Assembly (NCBI RefSeq): GCF_023159225.1
Contig: NC_063170.1
Location: 19,808,735 to 19,872,734, forward strand
Direction of reading: 5' to 3'
DNA length: 64,000 nt
Source: Perognathus longimembris pacificus
Lineage: Eukaryota; Chordata; Mammalia; Rodentia; Heteromyidae
The notes below the pieces were generated by a model. The model worked only from the letters and a program-made list of their open reading frames with translations. It had not been told where the DNA came from and made no database searches. The translations under genes were made by a program, and so were the position numbers. Positions 1-11,000 of this stretch are shown here, one piece after another (the first letter of the stretch is position 1; each line of letters opens with the position of its first letter).

Positions 1-144
1 TTTTCTACTTGGGGGGGAGGGGTTGAGGAGGGGCCTCAGTTTCCCCACTGTCCATGGCCGGTCTCCATGCGGGAGGTTTTAGGCCGCGGGGGCGGAGGGG
101 GTCACACGGAGGGGCGGTGGCCCACGGAAGCCGCCGGCGGATAC
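1..144 (-). other. CCDC113: CCDC113 intron 1 (partial)
   Basis: On the minus strand this follows the GT donor at 144-143 and is the start of intron 1 of CCDC113. The rest of the gene lies off the left edge. Reading frames through this stretch run past the donor and are not coding. Confidence 0.7.
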
Positions 145-245
145 CTGAGCTCATCCACCAGCCCGCACAGCTGGATAACAGGCAGGTCACTCTCCTCGCT
201 CCCCTGGGAATCGGTGAGGCCGCTATCGCTCTCATCGTCAGTCAT
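145..245 (-). CDS. CCDC113: CCDC113 (CFAP263) coding exon 1
   Basis: The minus-strand ATG at 245-243 opens 33 codons plus two bases. The peptide starts MTDDESDSGLTDS, is rich in Asp, Glu and Ser, and ends LPVIQLCGLVDEL. It is followed by AG|GTATCC, a good 5' splice site. As recalled, mammalian CCDC113 starts the same way (MTDDES, then LPVIQLCGLVEEL) and splits a serine codon at this point. The protein is a coiled-coil ciliary component that works with CCDC96 in motile axonemes and has also been placed at centriolar satellites. CCDC113 lies next to CSNK2A2 on human chromosome 16 in divergent orientation, as here. An in-frame ATG at 311 could add 22 residues; the downstream start is preferred because it matches the known N-terminus. 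Confidence 0.87.
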
Positions 246-480
246 CCCGCTGGCTGAGCGGCCCCAGCCCGAGTCTGGTCGGTCCCACGAGCCCTTGTTG
301 CTCGCGGCCATGCGTCACTCACACCACGACCCAGCCGCGAGTAGCCAGCTGCGCGTAGCCAGGACAACCGGCCGCGGTGAGCATGGGCGGGGCGTCCTGA
401 GGCCACTCCCATCGCCCCCTGCCTATCGGCGAGGGGGGTGGAGCCAGGCTGCTGGCCTCGCCCAGAGGCCTAGATGGTGC
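246..480 (-). promoter_or_regulatory. CCDC113: CCDC113 promoter and 5' UTR region, CpG-rich
   Basis: This GC- and CpG-rich stretch lies directly upstream of the CCDC113 start codon. It contains a GC box (GGGCGGGGC, 385-393), an X-box-like site at 355-368, a CRE-like TGCGTCAC at 311-318, and no TATA box that I can see. The transcription start cannot be placed from sequence alone. Confidence 0.6.
355..368. promoter_or_regulatory. RFX X-box-like site
   Basis: GTAGCC-AG-GACAAC fits the RFX X-box consensus GTNRCC N0-3 RGYAAC with one mismatch, an A in place of G at the second base of the right half. It lies about 110 bp upstream of the CCDC113 start codon. RFX factors drive many ciliary genes through such sites, so the position suits this gene. 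Confidence 0.5.
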
Positions 481-884
481 ATTTTCACCCTGAAAGTTGG
501 GGGGGGACCTTTCAGCGTGGGTTTATTCAGCCCCCCTTCCATCTGGCACGGCGCTGAGTTTCATCTATGAAAATCCTTGCGATACTGTCTGTTAGGCCGT
601 CCATTCTTATCACCAGGGAGGGATGTGCCTAAGTAAGGACTGGATATCCATTATGTCCTGGTGCAATGCACTTAAGAGTGACCAGTTTGGCTCTCAAAGG
701 GCTTCCAGTTAAATGAGGGAGATTGCCCCTGTACAAGCGGTTGTGGCCTGGGGTGATGATAGGGACAAACCGAATGGTGCTGTGCACTTAGGAGTGGTTA
801 AGGTGGCAAATTTTAGTTTTGTAGTTTTTTGACCACCTTAAATTATTTTTTTTAAACAAAGATTTATTTATCCGTACGGTATTT
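481..884. other. Unique intergenic sequence, no gene seen
   Basis: The GC-rich promoter gives way here to AT-richer sequence. I see no open frame, RNA gene or clear repeat before the SINE. Confidence 0.4.
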
Positions 885-1329
885 TTTTTTTCCCTTTGGC
901 CAGTCCTGGGGCTTGGACTCCGGGCCTGAGCACTGTCCCTGGCTTCTTTTTGCTCAAGGCTAGCACTCTACCACAGCGCCACTTCTAGCCATTTTCTGTA
1001 TATGTGGTGCTGGGGAATTGAACCCAGGGCTTCATGTATACAAGGCAAGCACTCTTGCCACTAGGCCATATCCCCAGCACCAAATTTTTTTATTTTTGTG
1101 CCACACCTGGAGTTTGAACTCAGAGTCTGGGTACAATCCTTGAACTTCTTTTGCTCAGAAATAGTGCTCTACCACTTGAGCCACAACTCTACGACCGGCT
1201 TTTTTGGGTGGTTCATTGAGGATAAGAGTATCACAGATCTTCCTAATGGGCTGTCTTTGAACTGCAATCCCCAAATCTCAGCCTCCTGAATAGCTAGGGT
1301 TACAGGTGTGAGCTAGCAGTGCCAGGCTT
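885..1329 (-). mobile_element. Two minus-strand SINEs: dimeric ID-type (885-1082), then Alu/B1-headed (1086-1329)
   Basis: The first reads, on the plus strand, from GCCAGTCCTGGGGC to CCATATCCCCAGCAC, the reverse complement of an ID-like head plus tRNA-like right half, with an oligo-T run at its left end (the A tail). The second is the Alu/B1-headed form, recognised by TCAGCCTCCTGAATAGCTAG and a terminal GTGCCAGGCTT. Confidence 0.85.
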
Positions 1330-1671
1330 TGACCACAACTGTAAAGCAGTGAAACAATGTGAACTTTGGGATACAACAATTTTGTTTGAAAAGGGCAAAT
1401 ATCAAATCACATACCTGAAAAAATGATTTGTGTCTAGGATACAAAAAAAAACCCCACAACTATCAGAAATCAAACACAAGAACAGAAATACTTTTTCAAA
1501 TGGACAAAAGGTGTAAATTTCCTTTTTTTTCCCCTAGAGACAGTATCTTGATAAACTGATCTTAAAGTTTTATTCCTTCTGCCTCTCAAGCAGTTGGATC
1601 TAGAAGAACATGCCACAAAACCTGAAGATGATGCAACCGATTTAAACAGGCACTTCATTAAGCAAGACAGC

Positions 1672-1890
1672 CATGCTTGGTGCCAGTGGCTCACACCTGT
1701 AATCCTAGCCCAGGTGGCTGAGATCTGAGGATCAAGATTCAAAGTCAGCCCTACCAGGAAAAAGTCCGCGAAACTCTTACCTCTGATTAACTTCCAAAAA
1801 GCTGAAAGTGGAGCTGTGCCTAAGTGGTAGAGTCCTTGAGCACAAAAGCTCAAAGACAGAATGTAGGCCCTGAATTCAAGCCCAGCACTG

Positions 1891-1940
<50 letters not shown>
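1672..1940 (+). mobile_element. Alu/B1-headed SINE ending in a (CA)n microsatellite
   Basis: The head TGGTGCCAGTGGCTCACACCT is followed by the tRNA-like right half (AGTGGTAGAGTCCTTGAGC). The 3' end runs into about 24 CA repeats (1892-1940), which probably grew from the SINE tail. Confidence 0.85.
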
Positions 1941-1942
<2 letters not shown>

Positions 1943-2299
1943 TATAACTTATTTCTCCTGGGGCCATGATGATGCAAACAAGATTGAATCAGGAGACTAT
2001 AACGCAAGCCAAGACATGATGTAAAGGCAAAATGTAGGAGGCTGTTGCTAGAGGAACATGGCGTACTGATTTACAGTCACCTTCTTACATAAGTAGAAGT
2101 AATACAGTCTAAAGTAATGACAACAAGTAAATATTTAAACCAGCAACATAGTGGTTTGTTGCCATTATCAAATAATTTTTTCTAAATACAGTTACATGTG
2201 CTGTGATTCTTCTTTGCCCCTCCAAGTCACCAGCCTAGTTATCTTTGTGCAAGTGATGGCCCCTCCCCAGCCCCTTCTCCAAAACCTCACCCTGCTGTC

Positions 2300-2645
2300 C
2301 TGGGCCTTGTGCTTTGTTTAGATCCAAATATTCTCCAAAGGCCCAAGTGGTCAAGGCTTGGTCCCCAACATAGCACTGTTGTGAGGTAATGAGACCTTGT
2401 AAGAAGCCTACTGAAAGGACTTCAGGCTCCCCCTCAGGGACCCCAGTTGTTCTTCCTCTCTCTCACTTCCTGGTCTTGGGGAGAGCATCTTTGCTATGCT
2501 ACACCCTTCTGCCATAAGCCCAAACCAATGGGGACATTTGATCCTGGACTCAAAGCTCCAAAATTGTGGACCAAATCAAACCTCTTTTCTTTGTAAGTTG
2601 ATTTTCTCCAGGCATTTGCTATAGTGACAGAAAGCTGACAAACAC
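2300..2645 (+). mobile_element. Solitary MaLR-type LTR (ERVL-MaLR, MSTB/ORR1/MLT-like)
   Basis: The stretch has the layout of mammalian MaLR LTRs: a TGAGGTAATGAGACC-like middle, a CT-rich block, a CCATAAGCCCAAACCAA segment, AAACCTCTTTTCTTTGT near the polyadenylation region, and a CTATAGTGACAGAAAGCTGAC end. No internal retroviral sequence adjoins it. The family call is from recalled consensus. Confidence 0.65.
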
Positions 2646-2944
2646 ACTGGAAAGCTGATTCCTGTGATTCCTAAGCATCCTTGCCAGCTTGGGGGTGGGG
2701 GGGTGGGGCGTGGTCAGCCAATGACATCCCCATGCAGTAGGGAAATGGGAAGAATGAGCACACAGGCAATGTCTTCCCTCTTCCCTCTCTCCCTTGGCAC
2801 CACCATTCTGGCAGCCCCTTTGGACCTTGGTTTTTAATCATATTTCTGTGACCCTTCAAGCCTTAAATGCTGCTGATGCCTACCTATCTCCCCATCCTTG
2901 TGGGTTCCCTTTGTTCTACCCATGTGAGTACAGAATCCCTTGCA

Positions 2945-3160
2945 AGCTGTGCATAGAGGCTCATGCCTGTAATCCTAACTACTTTGGAGATGGAAGTGAG
3001 GGACAAATAGGAGGACTGCTGCCCAGACTGGCCTGGGAATAAAATAAGGCCTTACCTTGAAAATAACCAGCACAAAAAGGGCTATAGGCCTGGCTCAAAT
3101 GGTGGAGTACCTTGCCTAGCAAGCTCCAGGCTCTGGATTCAATCCCCAGTACCACCTAAA
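2945..3160 (+). mobile_element. Older SINE: B1-like head plus second ID-type half
   Basis: The head GAGGCTCATGCCTGTAATCC is joined to AAAAAGGGCTATAGGCCTGGC and ends with CAATCCCCAGTACCACC. The right half differs from that of the young SINEs, so this is an older family, perhaps shared with beavers. Confidence 0.7.
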
Positions 3161-3334
3161 TAAATAGTCCTTTCCTGAGATCTCCTTGGTCACACTGGGT
3201 ACAATTCTACTTCCTACAGGACTTTAAGTAATAAAATATACCTGAACACCTCCCTGAGGAGTATTGGACAGAGAGGATTACACTAGAGGTCCCTGGAAGA
3301 GTGAGCTGTTGAATATGCAGTCACTGTGAAGTAG

Positions 3335-3462
3335 GCACTGTGGCTCAGGTGGTAGAGCACTAGTCTTGAGCTGAAGAGCTCAGGGACAGTGCCCAGGCCG
3401 AGTTCAAGCCCCACGACTGACAAAAACAAAAAACAACCAAACAAACAAAAAAAACAAAATAG
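3335..3462 (+). mobile_element. SINE right-half monomer
   Basis: Only the tRNA-like half is present (CACTGTGGCTCAGGTGGTAGAG to GAGTTCAAGCCCCACGACTG), followed by an A-rich CAAAAAACAACC tail. It carries A-box- and B-box-like blocks but is not a functional tRNA. Confidence 0.75.
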
Positions 3463-3634
3463 GAGGCACCATTGCCCCAGTTTGGAGTCAGGAGATTATT
3501 TTATATGACAAGCTGACCCCTCTTGTAAGCGTTCAATAATAAGAGGGATAATTGCCATCATTAGTTCTTCATGTATTTACTTCCTATTAAGTAATATTAT
3601 TATTGCCTAATTCAAGGAATATGCTAACTCTTGT

Positions 3635-3890
3635 TTCAGTTACTATTTATTGAGTGCTTGTGGAATGACTGATGCTATTGGAAGCACGTCTTTCACATAC
3701 ACTTGTTTCACCAACATTGATGATTCTGTGAGATACAGGTGACTCCATGAGCCCTTGTTTTGTTCATAAGGAGACTGAGGCCCAGAGAAGTTAAGCAACT
3801 TGCCCAAGGCCACATAGTTCTTCTGGGTGCAGCTAAAATTTAAATCCAGGTTCCCCTATCATTCTGCTCTGTCTTTTCAACCTATAGTCT
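3635..3890 (-). mobile_element. MIR element
   Basis: GGAGACTGAGGCCCAGAGAAG followed by TTAAGCAACTTGCCCAAGGC is the reverse complement of the MIR core. A fragment of the 3' part (TATTTATTGAGTGCTTG) precedes it. Confidence 0.8.
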
Positions 3891-5577
3891 CTGTCGGAGC
3901 AGTGGTCCTCAGTGGATCCTATGGGATTGGGGGACATGTCTGAGACCTTTTGTTTCTCCTGAGGATACTATTGTTGGGTAGCATCAGAGTGGCTACTCTA
4001 GTTACTTTCCTACTGGTTGTCATAACAATCCTAAAAAGCACTAGACAGCTCTGCAGGTTAGAAGCCCAGTATCAGCAAGGCCATGGTCCCTCTGAGAGAT
4101 CAGAGCAGAATTCATCCTTGACTCACCCTTGTTTGTGCCAGCTCCTGACCACGCTCAGCATTCCTTGGCTTGTGGCTGCATCATGCTACTGTCTGCCTCC
4201 TTCCCCATTTCTCTGTGTGTCCGCAACTCTTGTTAGTCATCAGACATTTCTTTTTAATTGTGCCTTTTGTGGAAAAAAACACCAACACCTATGCATGATT
4301 AGATTTAGAGTCATCTCTAAATCCAGAATTATTTTTTTAATCTCTAGATTTCTGAAGTAGTTACATCTGGAAGGACTCTTACTCCAAATAAGATCACATT
4401 GAAGGATCAAGTGGTCATGAATTGTAGGGGGGGGGCACGCTCTTCATTCCACTACACTGTCAAGCACCCTTCAAGGCATAGTACAGGCCCCCCAATAAAG
4501 ATTTACTTAGTCCCCACTGTCAGTTGTACTGACAGGCTGAGAAAGTCTTTTCTAGAAAGGCAACTCTTTTCTGGAAAGCAAGGAGAATGCACACCTACAA
4601 CTCTAGAGAGTAGCAAACAGGAGTGGCAGAGTGACTGGAAGTTCAGAGGCCATGGCCCCCTGTCCACTCTTTCTATCCACTTTTCTGGGACCACTTGCTC
4701 TGACTTAGCTTCTCTTATCTCCATGTGAATGCTGCCCCCTGCCTGCATTTCTGTAGGATTTTAGGTTTTGAACCAGAGGTCAGATCTACTCAATTAGTAA
4801 CCGTTAACCATAAACCAAATGCGCCTCCTCAAAGAGGAAGATGCCCAGATATTCCATAAAGAAATCCAGGCTCACAGACAAGTAACTACTTGAAAGCTGT
4901 AGAAACAGCACCATTGCGTGAGGTGAAGCATTTGCCATTCTTCTCGCAACAGATAACTATTGAGCACCTACTGTGTGCATGGCCCTGCTCATTGGCTGGG
5001 TTGTGCTGATCTTCCAGTCAGATGTAAACAATTCCAATCCAGGGTAGTAAGCAGGGAAGTGCAGGTGACTCAGATGTCAAGGCATCAGGGAAGATTTCCT
5101 AGAGCAAATGCAGTTTTACCTGAGACAAGGAGACTGGATAGATTCAAATCCAGGTGATCCAGATTCTTAGCCCTAACTTGACTGTAACTTTAGCCCCAAC
5201 GCAGAGGCCAAGGCAAAGGGGAAAGCTTGTACAAAGGGCCAGAGAGGAAAGAAAACACATTGAGGTAGTTAAAGGAGAGAGTCAGTCTGTGCTCGCTCTG
5301 TTTAGAAGAACAAAGCAAGGAAAGTTGTAACTCATATCTACCTAGTCTTCTCCCCTATCCTCCTGTGGCTCCCGCTGACTCTGTCCTGTGTGAGCTGTTG
5401 TGAGGCTGTCTCCTGATGTCCACATTGAACTTGACTCCCTTCCGCTCAGGTACAGGGGCCCTGACCCCCTAGGCCTGATCTCCAGGCCAGAACAAAGCCT
5501 CCTGGCCTCAATCAGAAGAAGTAAAGAGGGGCATCAGGCATGACAGCCATCCTGGATGTCCATACATTGTTTTGTCC
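3891..5577. other. Intergenic stretch with no gene; small MIR-like remnant
   Basis: I see no supported exon. TATTGAGCACCTACTGTGTGC (about 4958-4978) is typical of the 3' end of a minus-strand MIR. Open frames at 3950-4360 and 4399-4728 lack conserved or recognisable protein sequence. Confidence 0.5.
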
Positions 5578-5849
5578 AAGAATGAAGTAGAGGCATAAAG
5601 TCCCCCAGAAAGCATTAGAGCACCCTCTTGTTTACTGCTAAGGTAGCTCACTCCTTCCCCCCCCCCCCCAAGAATGAAGTAGAGGCATAAAGTCCCCCAG
5701 AAAGCATTAGAGCACCCTCTTGTTTACTGCTAAGGTAGCTCACTCCTTCCCCCCCCCCCAAGAATGAAGTAGAGGCATAAAGTCCCCCAGAAAGCATTAG
5801 AGCACCCTCTTGTTTACTGCTAAGGTAGCTCACTCCCTCCCCCCCCCCC
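5578..5849. repeat. Minisatellite: three tandem units of about 90 bp
   Basis: Units lie at 5578-5669, 5670-5759 and 5760-5849. Each begins AAGAATGAAGTAGAGGC and ends in a run of cytosines. They are nearly identical; the visible differences are in poly-C length and one T/C change just before it in unit 3. A minus-strand open frame across it only mirrors the repeat. Confidence 0.95.
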
Positions 5850-5939
5850 ATTTTAAAAGTTAGAACCAGAGGAATGTCATTAGGGGCCAGGCACCTTAGT
5901 CAACTTGGGACCCATCTCCTGCTCCCTTGGGATAAGAGA

Positions 5940-6065
5940 GGGACAATGATTATGAGCCTGGGTTCTGGAACCAATACATTCTAGGTTCATATCCTGCCCC
6001 AGCCATTCACCAGTTGCATGACATGTAACAAATCACTTCACCAAGCCTCACTGCTCTCAACCCAA
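5940..6065 (+). mobile_element. MIR element
   Basis: GAGCCTGGGTTCTGGAACC, GGTTCATATCCTGCCCC and ACAAATCACTTCACCAAGCC follow the order of the MIR tRNA-derived head and core. Confidence 0.75.
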
Positions 6066-6329
6066 GTGCTGCCCCCTAGGGGTGTGTGTCCACATGTGCA
6101 AAGGACAGGCCACAAAACCATTCCCGCCAGAGCTCAACTCAGGAGTTGGCACCTTAAAAAGCTGGCCATTTCTTTGGATTTATTTCTTTCTTGTCATTGA
6201 CTATGAATCCAAGTCCAGCTACTTCCTCTACCGAATTTCCAGGAAAGCTCTCTGGAGTGAGGTGGGGGGAGGGAGACAGGAAGTGAGCAAAGAAAGCAGT
6301 CTCTCTTAGGCTATGCACGTCTTAAAGCA

Positions 6330-6557
6330 TTGCATTTGGTGCCTGTAATCCTAGCTAATCAGGAAGCTGAGATCTGAGGACCACGGTTTGAAGCTAGCCT
6401 GGGCAAGAAAGTCCGTGAGATCCTTATCTCCAACCAACTACTCAGAAAAAGCCAGAAGTGGTGCTGTGCCTCAAGTGGTAGAGCATTAACCTTGAGCACC
6501 AAGAGGCTCAGGGACAGCACCCAGGCCTTGACTTCAAACCATAGGACCAGCAAAAAA
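6330..6557 (+). mobile_element. Alu/B1-headed SINE
   Basis: TTGGTGCCTGTAATCCTAGC, then GAGATCTGAGGACCACGG, then the right half GTGGTAGAGCATTAACC, with an A-rich end. Confidence 0.85.
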
Positions 6558-6839
6558 GAATTGCACTCAGGAAAGCACACATAAATCCTAAGTGTCCAGC
6601 TAAACACCGCCTCCGAACTGAAGACTCATATAACTAGAGCATCTCTGAACAGAACACTATCAGCTCCCTGGAGTGTCCAGTGAGTCCTTAACTGTAACTG
6701 CTGCCCACAAGGCTTACCTCCACCCTGTCCTATCACCAGTCATAAATGTGACTGTGCTGCGCATGCTCCTTTGGGTCAGGCTGTCGCAGCATGAGGTGGG
6801 TTGGCCCCCTGTGGGTGATTTCACACTGTTCACTCTGGC

Positions 6840-7075
6840 TGCTGCACCCTGCTCCCTCATTACCATCGTTGATGAGCATGGGGGAGTGGTTCCTGTCTGT
6901 GGCTCCTGTAGGAAGTGCTGCTGTGAATCTTCTAGCCGTGGCTTTGGAGAACAGATGAACTTATTTCTGTTAGGCACACCGCTGGGAGTGAAACCACTGG
7001 GTCACAGTATGTTGGCACTGCTAAGGAATTTTCCTAAGTGCTCACACCAGATGTTCACTTTAAAAGATCATCAGT
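6840..7075 (-). mobile_element. Ancient L1 fragment (3' part)
   Basis: GTTGATGAGCATGGGGG, GCTGCTGTGAATCTTC, GGGAGTGAAACCACTGGGTCA and AAGGAATTTTCCTAAGTG keep the order of the minus-strand L1 ORF2/3' end. A 160-aa plus-strand frame here is antisense L1 and not a gene. Confidence 0.65.
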
Positions 7076-7964
7076 GCCCAGTGGGGGGGAGGGCAGGGGG
7101 AAGACTATGCCTCCTTCCTCGTCAGTCTTTGCCAAGCTCCGATGAATTATTTTAATGCCCAGGTGGAAAGGGCAGAGATTGTGCGGGCCTGTATGCCTGG
7201 AGACTGATTCCTTGCCCTTCCTCATGTGTGCATGTGGGTTCATCTGTATGCATGTGTGCACATACAAGTGTGCAGGGTGGGTAGGTAGGGAGCAGGCATA
7301 GCATGAGGTGGCACACAGCCCTTAGGCTGTATTTCCGAGGCTCTTGGGCAGCTGAAAAGCAGAAGAGGCCTAGGGGACCTCCACCCCTCTCCTTACCTCT
7401 CTGCCTTCATCTCTGCCTTGGCAGCGCCTCTGGCTGTTGTCCTTTACAGCGTGGGATACAGGCCCTTCACCTGCTCCCTCATCCCTCCCTCCAGAGGTAG
7501 CAGTGGCTTTCCTACCCCAACCCCTCTGTAGACGCTTTAAGATGGGTTCTTGTTCCCGTGGGGCTCTTGTGGATGCTGTCTGGAATCCCCAGGTAGGGGA
7601 GATGGGACACCAAGGCCATTGTCCTGATGGTGGCAGAAAAGATGCATGGTATGAGGGAGGGCTGCACGTACTCTGGGTTGTCTGGGGAGCTGAATGAAGA
7701 CAGCAATGTTCCCCCAAATCAAGGAGTAGTGTGAGAATGCCTCAGTATCCCACTGGCCAAATTGCCCCCCTCAAAATATTCTTCTGTCTAGTTGTAAGGC
7801 CCAGAGGTCCAGAGGCGGGTCCTCGGTGTGAGCTGATTGCTGTGTCCTCAAAGCTATGTGGGAATGTGTCCTGCTTTCTGTCCAGGAAGCAGAAAGACTG
7901 GAAGGCGGCACCTCAGACCTGGGTCTTACACACAACAGGCAAAAATAACAGCTCGGATGTGACG
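7076..7964. other. Unique intergenic sequence, no gene seen
   Basis: Several overlapping open frames on both strands (7370-7717, 7437-7697) have low-complexity Pro/Arg/Gly-rich products, no recognised domain and no flanking splice pattern that I can support. Confidence 0.4.
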
Positions 7965-8400
7965 ATTTCCTGTCCACTGACACTATGTGGAGCACCTGAC
8001 TTCTTAACCCACTAAAGCTGTTATTATGATCCCACTCCAGGGATGAGGAAACTGAGGCAGGGGGAGATGAAGTAATGAGAACCCAATCACACTTATTGAT
8101 GACAGTGGCATTCATAATTACTATAACAGAGGCCTTGAAAATAATGACTTTGGAATTCACAAGCCAATGGTTTGGGACAGGGCAAAATAGCTCACACGTA
8201 TAATCCCAGCTACTTGAGAGGCAGAGATAAGAGGACTGACGTTGGAGGATAGCTGGGCAAAAGTTAGTAGGAACAAGCAGGGCATAGCAGTGAGGTATGG
8301 TGGAGGTGGTTAAGAAGAGCCAAGGTTACCTGAGTTCAATTCCAGCTCTTAAAAGCTACGTGACATCTCTATGTCCTTGTTCCTTCAGTGCTAAAATGTA
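7965..8400. mobile_element. MIR (-), B1-like SINE fragment (+) and MIR (+)
   Basis: GATGAGGAAACTGAGGCAGG near 8042 marks a minus-strand MIR. A B1-like head (AATAGCTCACACGTATAATCC) lies at about 8178-8290. At about 8300-8400 a plus-strand MIR shows GAGTTCAATTCCAGCTCTT and a TCAGTGCTAAAATG end. Confidence 0.6.
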
Positions 8401-8475
8401 TATCCAGGGGATCTGGGAGAAGATGATGTTTGATGCCTGTCAATCCCAGGGAACAGCGCTGGCATGTGAGCTTTG

Positions 8476-8478
<3 letters not shown>

Positions 8479-8529
<51 letters not shown>

Positions 8530-8750
8530 CAATACTGGGCTTGAACAGGTTCTCAATTGACTTTTTCTTCCCTCAAGGCTAACCCTCTACCACTTAAGCC
8601 ACATCTCCTCCTCTTCCAGGTTTTTTTTTTTTCTTTTGCAATAAGAGTCTCAAGGACTTTCCTGCCTGAGCTGGCATTGAACCTCCATCCTCCAATCTCA
8701 GCCTACTGGATGGCTAGGATTACAGGCATGGACCACTGGTATCCAGTTGT
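8479..8750 (-). mobile_element. (TG)n microsatellite and Alu/B1-headed SINE
   Basis: About 25 TG units (8479-8528) sit where the SINE tail would be. The SINE then reads GGCTTGAACAGG, CTACCACTTAAGCCACATC, TCAGCCTACTGGATGGCTAG and GGATTACAGGCATGGACCAC. It is the mirror arrangement of the CA repeat at 1892-1940. Confidence 0.8.
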
Positions 8751-9867
8751 GTGTGAATTTTAAACATGAGATTGTTGGTTTGGGGAAATTCATATAGAAG
8801 CTAATTCTTTGGAGAAGAACGTCCCCATTTTTAGATTCACTGCTTAAATGGCCCTCAGGATGCCTGCTTCCCTCAGTGATTGCTGTGCAGGAAGTGTCTC
8901 TCTTGGCCCAGGCCAGGGAGGCCTGCACCCCAGGCTGACTTCAGTCCTCGATGTCTGTATGTGTCATATCTGCCAGTGACAAAAACCTCAGCTCTTACCA
9001 GGTTACCAGGCTACACAAAGCAACGATCCATTGGTTCCATGACCACCTCTTCTTCCTTCAGGTATGGATAGATCCAGGATCCCAATTAATTATGCCACCA
9101 GGATGTGAACTCCCTTGATCTCTTCTCCACCCTGTTCCTCTGTGTTGGTTTCACCCTGTGACAGGCTTTTCTTACATGGCAGCATCTGCAGATGGTCCCT
9201 GCTCAGCGCCTTTCCCCCTTTCCCCATTGTTCTGTGCCTCCAGAGTTGGACCTATTTAGAGGAGAACGCAAGGTGTCCTTGCCTTCTGGGTGTAAATTGG
9301 ATTCAGCACGAGGACTAGAAGAGCCTAAGGTCCCTTCCACATCTCCACAGGCTGACTATGTGTCCACTGAAGGCGCTGGGTCCTGCCAAGGCACCCTCAC
9401 TGTGCGCAGCTCTTCCTAGGGCTCCTACTCCCTTCTCTCTCTGCCCCTCTGGGCTGGGAGCTGCAGGGCAAACTTTCGTGCTGCACTTGCTCCAGCAGGT
9501 CTCTTCCATCCTTGGTGAGAGCATTCTTACACGCTATTTGCCGATCTGGTTGGAAATGCCACCTGTGTCCTGCAGTGTGGATGCAGTTCACTCTAATTGG
9601 CCACTGGAGGGGTGACAGAATAATGCAACCTGATGTGAGCGTCAGGCTACAGAGTCTCCTTCAGTGATGGTTTTGTTCTCCTTCCTCTGAGTGCCACAGA
9701 ATGAGGGTGACAAAGGGGACTGGATTTGAGGTCCAAAACCAACCGCTCATCCCTCTTAGATCTCCCATTAGCCCCATCAAGTTAGTCAGCTTTTCTGAGC
9801 CTTCCTTACCTAGAAGAACATTGCCTGTCTCTCCCAGAGGGTTGCTAACAAGATAAAGTGGTATCTG
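8751..9867. other. Unique intergenic sequence, no gene seen
   Basis: Short overlapping frames on both strands (9115-9615) have no recognisable domain. No repeat is clear. Confidence 0.4.
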
Positions 9868-9980
9868 TTGGGTGTGGTGGTGCCTGCCTGTAATCCTAGC
9901 ACTTGGGAAGCTGAGTCAGGAAGATGGCAAGTTTGAGTCCAGCATGGGCTATGTAGGGAAACCTATCTCAAGAAAAAAAA
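9868..9980 (+). mobile_element. B1-like SINE monomer
   Basis: GTTGGGTGTGGTGGTGCCTG, CTGTAATCCTAGCACTTGGG and a terminal CTCAAGAAAAAAAA tail. This is a simple B1-type element without the tRNA-like right half. Confidence 0.85.
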
Positions 9981-10412
9981 TATGGCTGTGAGCAAGAATT
10001 GCTGATGTGTAGAGTTCTCCATCGCTATGTGCTGAAGCCTGGGAAGTTTGGGGCACCCTCAGGGGCTCCCTTCCCCCAGCTGTGGTTTCCTTTGTTTCCA
10101 TTAGGCCCCACAAGATCTCCATCCTCTGACAGCCAATTTCTGCTGATTCAGTGTGATTAAAGCCACCAGCATGGAGTGAAGATCAAGAGTAACATGATAC
10201 ATCTATGATATGAGAAGAGATTCCCACTGCAACCCACAGGAGGCAGAGAGCTCTTGAGAGGAGGGGCTGCCAAGTTTGCCCTGTTCTCTGTCATGCCCCT
10301 GAGCCAAGGAGAGGCCAGCACAGACCAAGGGCTGAAAGAGAAAATGCTGACTAAACAGAAGCAGATGGGAAGCCTGAGAGACCTGGCGCACTGTTGTTGT
10401 TAAGGAACAAAA

Positions 10413-11000
10413 CAGGACCAGGCACCAGAGGATCACGCCTGTCATCCTAGCAACTCAGGAGGCTGAGATCTGAGGATCACAGTTCGAAACCAGCCTGGGC
10501 AGGAACCGGTGTGCGACTCTTACCTCCAATAAACTACTCAGAAAATGCCTGTGACTCAAGTGGTAGAGTGCTAGCCTTGAGCAAAAAAGAAGCTCAGGGA
10601 TAGTCCCCAGGCCCCAAGTTTAAGCCCCAGGATGGGAAACAAAAAAATAATAGGGCTAGGTATAATGACAGACACCTGCAATTCCAGCTACACAGGAGAC
10701 AAAGGTAGGAGGGTCCCTGAGCAGAAGCTAGACCCTATTTGGAAAAAATAAACCAAAGCAAAAAATGGCTAGAGTAATGGCTAAAGTTTTAGAGTGTTTG
10801 CCTAACAAACTCAAGGCCCTGAGTTCAAATGAAGTAACGGAAGGGAGGGAGGGAAGGAGGGAAAGAAGGAAGGAGGGATTAAAATGAAACCAGGAGTGGT
10901 AGCATTACACTCCTGTAATCCCAGCTACTTGGGAGGAGTCTGAAGATCACTATTTGCGGCCAATTTTGGGCAAAAAGTTGGTGACAGTGTGGTCTTGGGG
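10413..11000 (+). mobile_element. Cluster of three plus-strand SINEs
   Basis: Alu/B1-headed SINE at 10413-10645, older B1-plus-ID form at 10651-10880 (its GGAAGGAGGG-rich tail forms a small microsatellite), and a B1-like head fragment at 10885-11000. Confidence 0.8.

Noticed and set aside
1470..1967. 165-aa minus-strand frame with a Val-Cys repeat
   Set aside because: It is the CA microsatellite and neighbouring SINE read in reverse.
5648..5851. 67-aa frame with an internal repeated peptide on the minus strand
   Set aside because: It only mirrors the 90-bp minisatellite units.
6673..7155. 160-aa plus-strand open frame
   Set aside because: It runs antisense through an old L1 3' fragment (6840-7075) and has no recognisable product.
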